NCBI GenBank assembly: GCA_037576215.1
Contig: JBANDB010000011.1
Span: forward strand, 1,364,001-1,428,000
DNA from: Armillaria gallica
Taxonomy: Eukaryota; Basidiomycota; Agaricomycetes; Agaricales; Physalacriaceae
Length of the DNA: 64,000 bases
Direction: 5' to 3'
Part shown: positions 22,083 through 32,653 of the stretch, piece after piece
Layout of the letters: every line of letters begins with the position of its first letter
How positions within the stretch are numbered: the stretch's first letter is position 1
Made by a program: the position numbers and the translations under genes
Notes under the pieces: model-generated
Told to the model about the DNA's origin: nothing
The model's database searches: none
What the model saw: only the letters and a program-made list of their open reading frames with translations

Positions 22083-23991
22083 ATGTCGACGATGTCGGAA
22101 CCGACTTTCGCGAAGGACGAGGAATCCACTCTATCACCTCATCTAGATCTGGACGTGATCAAGTCCGAAGACGAAGGGTCGGTCTCCCCACCACAAAATC
22201 CGCTCGATTTCGAGCCGACGGATGGCGGATTCAAGGCGTGGTCGACTGTATTAGGGGCGTCGTTAGTGGGATTATGCACTTTTGGGTAAGCCGATCTCCT
22301 GAGGCAGTACCCCCCAACTGTAATTTTAACTTCCATAAAGATTCGTAAACGGCTATGGCGCTTTCTCGGACTACTATAATGAAACGTATCTGTCGGACTA
22401 CTCGGCCACGCTCATATCCATGATAGGTGCCTTGCAGGTGTTTCTTCTGTACATACGTTCGTGGTTCTTCGCCCTTAATCTCGACTCTTAGCTCATGACT
22501 TTACAGTCGCCGGGCTTTCCGGGGCGGTGTTCGATGCCGTTGGCCCACGTCTGCTGATACCTGGAAGCGGGATCGTTGTCGTGTTCTCTATATTTATGCT
22601 GTCGATCACGAAGCCTCAACAGATATGGCAACAGTATCTGTGTCAAGGGGTCCTGTTCAATATTGGTGCAACCTTTGGGTGTGTATACTCTTTGTATTCA
22701 AAAGTCAGCTGGACTGCCACGACCTGGCGCGAGCACATCAAACTCAGGGTGACAGATAGGACGAACAGATACCCTTCTTCTTTACTATATGCATCGATAT
22801 CTCTCGATGGATTTACCATCATCTCAACTGAATATGTGCCTTGATCTGACCGCGTCACGTATAGATTCTTCCCCTGCCTAGCTATCACTGCTCATTGGTT
22901 CAGACGTAAAAATGCATACACAACTGGATGCGTTGCCGCAGGAGCCAGTGTTGGCGGAATCATTTTTCCCATCCTCATGCACCGACTTCTCCCTAAGCTT
23001 GGCTTCGGTAGATTTCCCCCCTTTACTTGCTAGAACTCTGACCGCTGACACCCCCAATGGCTGGACAATTCGCATCATAGGGTTTATCTGCCTCCTCTGT
23101 TACACCGTGGCAGTGATAACGATCCACCCCCGTCGACCCACGAAGCCTCTCCCTCCAATGTCCAGGCTCCTGGATTTCGGCGCGTTCAAACACCCAACCT
23201 ACAGTCTTCTCGCGATCGGTGCGTGGATATCCATATTTTCGATATTCAATCCGTTCTTCTATGTGGGACTGTACGGCTCTGTCGCCTTTGGCGAATCCAA
23301 TCTCACATCATACTACCTCGCCATTCTTTGTGCAACGTCTATCGTTGGACGCGTTGGTCCTGGATTGATTGCTGATCGATTGGGAAGGTAAGGGTTTCTG
23401 GCTCGATCGTTGGCTCGATTGGTGGCTCGATCATAATCGAGTCCACTGTCTAATCGATCGAATCTGAATGCCTGCCTCCCATCCAGCGACTCCTTCTCAT
23501 GCCTTTTTTGTAGGTATAACGTGATCTGTGCCGCATCACTTGTCTCCTCTGTCCTTATACTCACGGTCTGGTATACATCTTCCACCGAAGGCAGTTTGGT
23601 GGCCTTTTCCGCCCTGTATGGATTCACCTCTGGCCCTTTCTTCTCTCTCCTCCCGGTATGTCCCCCGAAAGAATATGATCCTTCGCTGACCGCTCCTGGC
23701 AGTCTTGCGTGGCGCAGATATCCCCCATTGAGCGCGTGGGCGCGCGGATCGGGATGATGTTCGCATTCATGTCCTTTGGGGCTCTTGCGGGTACACCGAT
23801 TGGCGGGTTGTTCATTCAAGCCAAGACGATAGAGAACTTTCATAGGTTGATATTGTTCTCGGTTAGTGTGCAGAGTTCATGAATTCTTCCGTTAGCTGAT
23901 GTATCAATAGGGCATCGTGGGACTTGGAGGATCCGTGATGCTGTTCTTGGCTCGCTTTAGCCTTCAGCGGAAGGTATTCGTAATTGTATAA
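22083..23991 (+). CDS. MFS transporter, monocarboxylate-transporter-like, with a non-canonical 3' splice site
   Basis: Eight exons: 22083-22285, 22341-22456, 22507-22678, 22865-23007, 23060-23387, 23514-23655, 23703-23861, 23911-23991. Together they keep one frame of 447 residues, the normal size of fungal MCT-like permeases. After an acidic N-terminus comes the family signature DGGFKAWSTVLGASLVG, then about 12 membrane segments, including GLIADRLGR. Intron 4 (23008-23059, 52 nt) has a normal donor and branch-like CTGAC, but ends TG instead of AG. The nearest real AG (23033-23034) would shift the frame. So this allele may be mis-spliced. Intron 3 (186 nt) and intron 5 (126 nt) are unusually long. 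It probably moves a small organic acid or pathway product made by the flanking P450s. Confidence 0.85.
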
Positions 23992-24389
23992 CGTTTGAAT
24001 GATACAGGGCCAGTTAACACTATTCGGGAACGTCTTTTCGAAGAGATCCGTAAAAATGTAATCGAGAAGGTAACATAAGAAAGTTTACCAGCGGCATTCA
24101 TAGGGTAGATTCGTGTAACGTTTAAAACGTTTTGAGGACTACGAATAACAAAAAGAACTGAACCATAATGACTAGGGATGGCTGACGGGCTGACGGAAGG
24201 AGGTCCGGTAGTTACTTGAAGTGAACTCGCATCCTCATACAGTCATCAGAATAAAGACTGTAGTTGCTTTTCGATCATCTCGACAAAAAAGAACGCGCAG
24301 GAATTAACAACCTCCATGTGTATTTCCACCAAGATGACCGTACTTTCTATATCATACTCGACGGTGTAGCCTGATGTCCAATAACCGAC
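23992..24389. other. Intergenic between convergent MFS and P450 genes
   Basis: 3' flanks of two convergent genes. No coding signal. Confidence 0.45.
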
Positions 24390-26771
24390 CTATTTATGAA
24401 GGGGGGTCACAAGCAACGGGATTTGTGGCCCCTCCTCTGCCTTTCCTACTACGAGGGGGGTTAAACCTATACCGGCGGGACCATGCTGCAATTTCGAAGC
24501 CCCTTTCGGCATAGTGAATTCGAAGTTATCCAACAGCTCTGTGACCACAGATTGCAATTCCATGACGCTACAAAACAATTAGATCCCAGAAAATATAAGA
24601 AACTAAAGACACTCACGCGAATCGCCACCTGCAGATATGAGTCGTCATAAGTTAGTTGTGAACCACTGCTTGTGACACTCGATGCACTCACCCAATGCAT
24701 CCACGAATACCAGCACCTATTGTAGTACAGTCGTCAACGAAGACCACGGATAAAAAATGTGATTGCTTACTGAAGGTCAGTCTGCAATACGATTGCGATG
24801 TTATCAGCGGGTGAAACATAATAAAACGGGGAAACCGCACAGATTCGCATAAACCCCAAGAGAGGTTTGCTTGATGTCACTACTGTCAAGGAACCGGCGG
24901 GGATTCCACTCCTCGGCATCCTCACCCCAGACGGATGGCAGCCTAACACCAATGATAACCCTGCGTAAAATCGACGAAAGAAGAAGACTACATACCGATT
25001 GTAGGTATACACGGAAGCCATGACGGTCTGCCCTTTGGAAATAGGGATCTCCGAGCATGATTTACCATCCGAAGTAGTGATAGGCTCCGCGAGAGGCAGA
25101 ACGTCGTCCTGGGCTGATTTACGATATAGGACATACACCAAGGGATGGAAACGGAGAGCTTCCTATTATAATCCGTTAATCAACGATCGGAGGCTTCCGA
25201 TATATCATAGAATGACAACCCACTTTAATGCACGCGTTTAGCCAGACCATTGAATCATAGTCGTTCGAGGTGAGCGCCCCTTGGACGTTCAATTTGGTTT
25301 GCGCAATCTCCTCACGTATCTTCGCTTGATCCTCCGGGTGAAGACTTAGCTCGTAGAGAAGCCAGGCCATGGTGTTTGCGGTCGTGTCATGACCAGCTAT
25401 AACAAGGGTCCTGTTCAGGAATTCAATCTGTCAATGAACGTAGACGCGTCACACAGAGTGAAACCGATTTACGCTAGCTGAGAGTCGATTTCTATATCGC
25501 TCATGTTCTTCTTCGCATCACCGCTGAGATGAGACATCGCTGAAAGAAGATGAGAAAAAGATTCAATGATGAAATTTATGTTTCATACCGAGAACGTTGA
25601 CAACATCCTTTTCAGCGGGATTGACATCATTGGCTACTTCCTTCAGCTGTCTGTCGAAGATAGGCCGGGACACCTTCGTCGCAACATCTCTAAACCGATT
25701 CATCCTCTTGGTCTCTCTGCTGGGTAACCATTCAAGTGCTGAAATCAACCATCCAGGGAGTATGCGCCAGAGTGCAGAGTACAAGAGCTCGAATGATGTT
25801 GGCCACATTGTAGCTTCGGCGCTATTAAAAAAAGGATAGTATGCAAGGCATATAACAAACAATGAGGATAATGCATACAAGATATTATTGAGCGCCATCA
25901 TAAGCTCAGTTTCTCCGCCACTAAGCGAATTGAACTGATATCGGAAAGCAGCTAACGCACGTGCTGTCAGTCACTTCGGCGAAAAGGAGTGCAAGACGAA
26001 GCCGTACTGATGCCTATGATATCCAGTGCAGCTTTGCTTGTCCATTCAAGCATATCAAGCACCCCACCGTCCACAACACGCTCGTTTATCTTGTCTGTAA
26101 GCTAGGGTATTTGGGTGAGATGCTGTCATTAAATTTTGAACTCCTGCCGCACCTTCATGGCTGATGCCTGGAAGACTGTTAGAAATAGGCGGAGCTGAGA
26201 CGCCGTAAAGGCAGGCCCCAGAATTTTCCGCTGGCGTTGGTGGATGTCGCCTAAAATTCCAGTTACACAAGCTTGACAACACGTAAAATATTTCATACCT
26301 TCCACAGCAGCTAACCCTTCTCCTGTGAGCGCCTTAATGGTACGATTGACGTCTCTTGTCTTTGGAAACCGGTATCCAGAAGAATGGAAAATGTACTGCA
26401 GCGCTTTAGGGTCACCGACGGACAAAATATCTTGCTGTATTTGAGTCAGAGTCGTCAATGAAAGATACACAAGAAACACCGACTGAGAAACACCCTTTAG
26501 TGCGGTATACGGCACCGTACTGTTGACGCCATTCTGTCTCCAGGTCACCTACATGTTGACGATTACGAAGGAGGTATTCATGACCTGGTCAACGAGTATT
26601 AGAAATACAATTAAGCGATAGCGCGAAGTCAAACAAACCCAAGAGAAATGAAGGGCTCGGTGGTCCACGAATACCCCGCACTGCAGATCTGTGCCCCTTG
26701 AAGCGCCGGAACATGAAGGTAAGGAGAATTGCCACTGTAGGGACGACGATGTAGTATGAGATAGGCTGCAT
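24390..26771 (-). CDS. Cytochrome P450 monooxygenase (second), 14 exons with micro-exons
   Basis: Exons: 26771-26639, 26584-26484, 26434-26299, 26250-26153, 26101-26008, 25951-25589, 25539-25473, 25410-25224, 25162-24996, 24942-24841, 24781-24771 (11 nt), 24716-24692 (25 nt), 24628-24617 (12 nt), 24567-24390. The frame is continuous for 557 residues. It has an N-terminal anchor, I-helix IAGHDTTANT, ExxR as EALR, and heme loop FSAGIRGCIGWRFA, which is assembled from four small exons. It differs clearly from the P450 at 19.6 kb, so it is a different family rather than a tandem copy. It resembles the membrane-bound fungal P450s of xenobiotic or secondary metabolism. The substrate is unknown. Confidence 0.92.
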
Positions 26772-28199
26772 GATGAAGATGTACGGTCTGAACAAAATGT
26801 TCTGAAGAGGATGCCATTAAATGCAGCCTCTTAAGTAGTCCTTATTGCATTCCATAAAATGTTCTCAGCGAGTTCGGTGATGACGTTGGCAGGATGTCAT
26901 AATTGCAGAAAGCGGTCCTGTTGAGAAATTGTAGCTATGTCAAGGTTTTCCTGATTCATTCGTTTGCTTCGAACGGAAATGTACGAGAAGCATATTCGGG
27001 CCCCTTATTGATCGAAGAGAGTAATCTCACTGACCTTTCGACCTCTTTCGGCCCCTCCTACCCAGCAAGAACCGCAATCAGATGGTCCCATATCGACCAA
27101 GGTGCTCACCAAAAGGTTTATCAGCAGCCTTCTGCAGCACTTGATCGGAACAAAAATCCCTGTGTAGTCGGAGGGACAGTTCTTTTCCCCCGCCCCGGTG
27201 CGATTGGCTTTCGGTCGGACGGGCCGAAATTTTCAGGGATTCAAGGTTTGATTTCAGATTACGTTTTCAACTCTGGCGACATTCTATATCGTCGCGACCG
27301 GAAATCACGAGCCCGGATGGTAGGGGCACCATGGTTCTCTTTCGATTCGCACACAAAAGGTTATCTCCAGTTCGTCTTGAGAGCTTTGGCGTGAAGGTAT
27401 CCAAAGATTCCTAGGATGTCTGTCCTACGGCAATTTCCCCTGGCAATGACGGGTGCTTCCAGAGCGAGAATATAAAGACTGCGCTCGTACACACTTTGTC
27501 GGTACGACATATACCAATCTCGTCCATAGCTATTGGTGATGCTGGAATCGATGCTTTTGGCACTGACAACGCAACCAACCCAGTAATCCCGAATGCTCTC
27601 TTGACAGAAGTATTTTTCTCTTGTAGGTCTATTGTAATTTCGAACGGACAGTGTAATATTATAGCCGGGAAGGCGATCAAGTTGCACAAGTTGCCGCGCG
27701 AAGAAATTGTCTGATGACCAAGGCACGTAGATGCTCAATCACATCGAAGCCACAGCGCATGTTTCCTCAGATCTTCTTCACAGTTTCGCAAGCATCGGGA
27801 GAATTATATGCGACTCCTACCGATAGATGTGAACCAACATGGTCTCAAAAGAAAGCGTCATTCGCGCGGTGTGTTTTCCTGAGTCCGGAGATAAAACATT
27901 GAGGTCGCGGGAAGCACATCTTCGACAGCGTCAAGCATAGCTCGGAGCGCTTACAACTTGACTATATTGATGACCTGCAATGTGAGCGCCAGCCCATTGT
28001 TTTTCATCCGACTTTTTTCTAATATCATATCAGGGTTCTGTCAAACCATCGATTTTATCCCGACGCAAGGCATTCACGAAGTCGTTAAGGCTGGATTTGC
28101 CTGATATTTTGACATAAAGCTTGGAATAGGGTGTGAGCTTTTCCATCGCCTATTGCATATTCAACTTGAAACGAAATGTGTCTGCACTCTCCTGGTATC
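26772..28199. other. Intergenic, no recognisable gene
   Basis: An open frame of 163 codons (26903-27394, plus) and several shorter ones show no motif, and they overlap frames on the other strand. They are treated as chance. The promoter of the P450 lies at the left edge. Confidence 0.4.
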
Positions 28200-29492
28200 T
28201 CACGCCTCTGAACCACCCTCCCCAAACGTATTTGCCACCCAATTCACGATCACCCCCGCCAATTCCTGCACTGGCTGCTTCTCCAAAGCGAGCTCAAACA
28301 GTACACTATCATGTACCCCATCTTTCTGCACGACAAACTTCACGTCTGGGTGCTGGTCCTTCAGATGCTCCTCGTGGAACTGGACATGCGAGTCTGTGAA
28401 ACACTCTGCTCCTCCTGACGTGACGAGGATGCGCTCCACCAGCTTCTCGATACCGGAGAACCACGTCTTTGGCGCTTTGGATGGTTCCATGAACGCCAGG
28501 TCTGCTTCGGGGACGTCCTTGAGGGGTATTTCCCCCCACGTTCGGTATGTATTTGCTCCTATGAGGTCGGTCTTGTTATTACTAGCTGGGCCCATTCCGA
28601 TGTCGCCACTTGGGGAGATCCAAGGGGATGAGAGGAACGCGCCTCGGAAGCGGGAGGGAGCATCGGAGGGAAAATTTATGTGCCCGACAGAAGAGAGAGG
28701 GTGGAGCAAGTGGGAGAAGATCTGCAAGACGAGGTTCCCTCCCGCCGAATCTCCAGCGAGCAGGATGTTTTCCGGCTTGACACCCGATTTGAAAAGATGC
28801 TCGAGCCCAGATATGGCTTCGCGTAGCTGGCTTGGGAATTTCCCGGGTGGGATGAGATCTGTTTTGATGTTAGAAATGGTGGCACCTCGCGTCAAAGTTG
28901 GGCTGGATGCACGTACTGTATGACATGAGAACGACCCCGACATGTATATTCCGGGCTTCTAGTTCGACTTGTGCGTGCCTCCAGAAAGTCAGGAAGGAAT
29001 CCCAGAATGGCGCAATGAAGCCGCCACCTGTATCAATTTAGCACTACATTCCGGACTGTGGGTAAAGGCTACGTACCGTGGCAATAAAATATCACCTGGT
29101 CGGTACATTTAGGGCCGATCCACAGGAGTCTCGCACCTTCCTCCGGAAGGTCCTCGATATCAACCGGCTGCTTCTTCTTCTTTGCCCATTGCTTGTAAAT
29201 ATCGACGCTGAGGCCTGCATCGAACTGAAGCTCGGGGACAGATAATCTGTCCGTAACAAATCTCGTTCGAGCATGGGAGATGGAAAGTTTAAGAGTCTTT
29301 TTTCGTAGAGTCGGCGAGAATGGATAACTTATTGCTGTCCACAGCGAGTACAGAGCTGGGAAACTTAAATGAGCGAAGAGGAACGTAAAACCTAGATAAT
29401 GGGGACATACGCAACGCGATTTTTGTCAGAGAGTACACTTTGAGCTTTTGCCGAAAGGAGATCTGACCATATTGACTGGGGGAGGAGGTCAT
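28200..29492 (-). CDS. Alpha/beta-hydrolase (AB_hydrolase_3, esterase/lipase-like)
   Basis: Four exons: 29492-29411, 29355-29077, 29027-28917, 28858-28200, giving 376 residues with 49-58 nt introns. One hydrophobic N-terminal segment (LYSLWTAISYPF) could be a membrane anchor. The oxyanion-hole motif CHGGGF is split by an intron. The nucleophile elbow is GDSAGG, and the acid and base are plausibly in the TSGGAECFTDSH region and in DGVHDS. This is the hormone-sensitive-lipase-like family, which cleaves short esters or lactones. It is transcribed in the same direction as the neighbouring P450 and may act on the same compounds (inference). Confidence 0.9.
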
Positions 29493-30257
29493 AGCTGTTG
29501 CCTGGGAAGAAGTTAAAGAAATGGGCTGGACAGACCGATATATATGCGTTAGGGATGTGAGTTATCGAGAAAGTCACATTCATGATCAGCTGCTCCTGCT
29601 TCGATTTGCAATCCCCACCGCTGACATTATTTACGCGGAAGCAATACTTCTCAGAGAGAATGAATGGCAACTCGTGGGATTTCGGGAATTCCGTTCTCAT
29701 GGTCTCCAGCACGACCCGTGGCTATACATTCAATGTTACAGCTACTTGAACAGTGGATTTGAATGGTCAAGGCTGTGGAGATAAGGTAGAGCAGTTGCGG
29801 CCGCATGATAGTGGTTGTCGACCAAGAAAGGACTGAGAAAGGGCGTTTGATCGGTGCTTCTTTATTTGATCAACGTTTTCTAGGATCGCGGCCTCCGTGT
29901 AATGAGTACCAGCAGTACTAGAAGCTACCTGTGCGATACCATACGAGACTGCTATCATGATCATGGATCAATACAATGCCAATATTAATATTCTTCTGCA
30001 GACCTTGGAAATGATCCTAAGGTTGTCGCTTTTGGGTTTGAAACAGAGCGACGAAGAGCTGGAAACGTCCAGGGCGACTTTTCGGAGTGGTCAAAAAGTA
30101 TCCATCAAGTACGAAGAAAAAGATCCAGATGGCCGAATCATTTGGGCGAACGCCATATTCGGAAGAGCGGCCCGGAGGCAGCCTAATTTGGCATTTGATC
30201 AACTGTCGGGGCCGTGGCGTGCATGCTTGGCGTGTTCCTTGTCCTCTTACCGTCACC
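29493..30257. other. Intergenic between divergent hydrolase and surface-protein genes
   Basis: This contains an unconserved 136-codon frame (29957-30367). It is presumed to hold both promoters. Confidence 0.4.
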
Positions 30258-31524
30258 ATGGACTCCTCCGCCGTGAACGCCAACGTCAGCGTGGACGACT
30301 TCGACAGCATCCTGCTCTACTCTCCCGACCAGTCCGTATGGACAACACCGGATCCGTCAAGTTCTGACTTCAATGCTGCGTCAAGCCAATGGTGGATGGG
30401 AACATACCATGCGACTGAGACGATAAACGCCTCAATTAGCTTCAATTTCACCGGTATTTTCATTTTGTTCGCAGTTTTCGAGTGTTTTTGAACGAACTAC
30501 AGGGCCGGCGATCTACATTTATGGCAATTCTGGTCCAAGTCACGGATCGTACGAGGTTACCATTGATTCGAACACGACCACTTTGAGCGCATATTCCTCG
30601 AGTAACGCGTCGGAGCCGTATCTTCTGTATGGACGCAGTGCTCTGGAGTACGCCAACCACACGTTGACCCTTAAGAATGTCGGAGCTAAGGGTAGCGATG
30701 GCGGTGGAAACGGGTTTTTATTCGATTATCTCCGGATGACCGTGCAGCTTGGACCTAAAGGGTGAGTGTTCATATCTGCGCGAATTGGCGTCATATCGAC
30801 GAAGCAGAATAGAGCGACAGTCACAAACAAGACCCTCGAAGAGACCGACTCGTCAATTACGTATACGGGCGTATGGGGGAACAACACCTCACCCGCATTC
30901 AGCGGAGGAGGCTCAACATTCACGAACGAGAACTTGGCTTCGTTCTCACTGAACTTCCAGGGTTGGTCTTGTGGTCCATCCCTCTCTTTCACCTTAGCTT
31001 ATGGTACCGGTTGTATTAGGCTCAGCCATCTACGTGTTTGGTGACAAGAAGAATGATCATCGAGAGTACAACGTCTACCTCGACAATGGGACTGCCCAGG
31101 CATTCAATGGCACATCCGGCTGTGGAGGGGCGTTTGGACAAACGTGCGAGCAGCAACAGCCTTGCCTAAAATTCTTCGCGTCCAATCTTGACGGATCCAC
31201 GCATTCACTGAAGATTGAGAACTTGGCCGGGGTTAATCAGTCGTATTTTGGTGGGATCTTTTGTTATTCTTTACTTGTGCATCACAGGCTGACGGAGGGA
31301 TAGATTTCGACAGTATTATTTTGACTGTTCCATCGGAGTATGCCCCTCGAGAGCTATCGGGTTCTTCTACGTCAAGCAATGCATCTGTGACGTCCTCCTC
31401 GACTTCCTCGACTTCGACAAGTTCTTCCGGTTCTTCCAATGCTGCAAGCCCGCTCATTACCTGGAATCCGATGTTGCTACTCTTCATGGTCTGTATATAC
31501 CTGTTCAGGTCACGTCTCCACTAA
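30258..31524 (+). CDS. Hypothetical two-domain beta-sandwich surface protein with Ser/Thr tail and C-terminal hydrophobic segment
   Basis: Five exons: 30258-30453, 30503-30761, 30813-30961, 31020-31250, 31304-31524, giving 351 residues. The start ATG sits in a strong context (caccATGg). Two related domains follow each other. Each begins around a D/E-DFDSxxxY-like strand, contains (G/S)(P/S)AIY(I/V)(Y/F)G followed by YxVxxD and LxLxN(V/L)xxx, and ends in (L/F)DYL or FDSI. The layout recalls galactose-binding-like modules common in agaricomycete membrane proteins. A Ser/Thr-rich stretch (SSTSSTSTSSSGSS) and a terminal hydrophobic helix suggest membrane or GPI-type anchoring. No N-terminal signal peptide is evident, so topology is uncertain. 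Confidence 0.75.
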
Positions 31525-32653
31525 AAATTCGAACAACTGGACTTTAACTTATCTCACTCCGGACTGTATTCCATCAATTTTGCATATAAACAGTTCAATA
31601 ATTTCTACATTCTTTGCTGTTCAACGATCCTTACTTCGATATTAGTCTTCGTCCATTGGTCTATTTGACGTTTCTTCAGGTTCAAGGTGTTTTTAATCCA
31701 ATATTCAAATCTTTTCCGTTTCCGCATTTCCGTTTCCGCATTTCCGCATGTGTTTACACCAGAGAACTGACGTTTCCTCTGACTTGAGTGTTTGTGTCTC
31801 TGTTTTCTGCACCCCAGCACGGCTGATGAATGCGACAGGACAAGCCATTATCCCCTAACCACTCACCCGCAACCGCAGTTGCCAGGCCACTACGATGCTA
31901 ATGAGACTCGGAGGCTCGATCACAATACGCGAGATTCTGAAAGACTCTTACAGGTACTCCCCACCACATGACGTGGTTTGGTGTCGGCACAGAGGTGAAG
32001 CGATGCTAAAACATTAGCCATCCCAAATGCCCCGAATAATCTGTTTTCCGCCTCGACGTATTGAGCCTTCGCAGCCATTTCGACGTGCAACATAGCCCAT
32101 CAATCGCGAACGTCTGCCAAGAGTGGGTGTCTCATCATTTTTTCCCGTCCGCCCATCTGGAGTCCAGCGTGACTATATGAGGGACCCATTTGCAGGTCTT
32201 CTAAAAGTATCGCAGGAACGCTTGCGTTCTCCTGCTCCAGGGGTGGAACGGCATTCCAAGTCTCAGGGCAGGACGAACGTCCGCGATATTGGGCTGGATA
32301 TGACTTTGTGTAGCAAGGTGTGGTGTGGCGTGTGTACCGGCGCCAGGTCCCAATCAGGAACGGCCGGGTCCACAGCCATGCGCCGAGGGCTGGCTTCAAA
32401 AGACGAGCTGCGCCCAAAGTCAACCAGCATCAAAATAATTCTGCCAGTAGTCCGATCACCAAACGTCGAAGGAACATGTAACCGGCTCGCAGATACTATA
32501 ACTTCATCATTTACCCGGCAAGTAACCCGTACATTTACCCCAACCCATATAATATAGAGTACGAATGAACATTGGCTCATAGCGAATACAATTACACCTT
32601 GTAAGGCTACATAAGTAAGAGGTATCTAAGTGTCCTCATCGAGATATCTATGG
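31525..32653. other. Intergenic, no recognisable gene
   Basis: Frames of 144 codons (32123-32557, plus) and about 105 codons (minus) overlap one another and show no family motif. A short cluster of tttccgcattt repeats lies near 31720-31750. Confidence 0.4.

Noticed and set aside
22679..22864. Hidden extra exon inside the 186-nt intron 3 of the MFS gene
   Set aside because: The flanking exons already join as a continuous family motif (GATFGFFPCLAI), so no exon is needed.
26903..27394. 163-codon plus-strand frame
   Set aside because: It starts without a good context, has no motif or splice support, and overlaps other frames.
29392..29410. A 19-nt GT-AG intron in the hydrolase gene
   Set aside because: A normal 55-nt intron (29356-29410) with the same donor also keeps the frame and fits the family better.
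29957..30367. 136-codon frame upstream of and overlapping the surface-protein gene
   Set aside because: It is in another frame from the conserved domain and shows no motif. The strong-context ATG at 30258 was preferred.
32123..32557. 144-codon plus-strand frame opposite 105- and 107-codon minus frames
   Set aside because: Mutually overlapping frames of similar length with no family signature. Probably chance.
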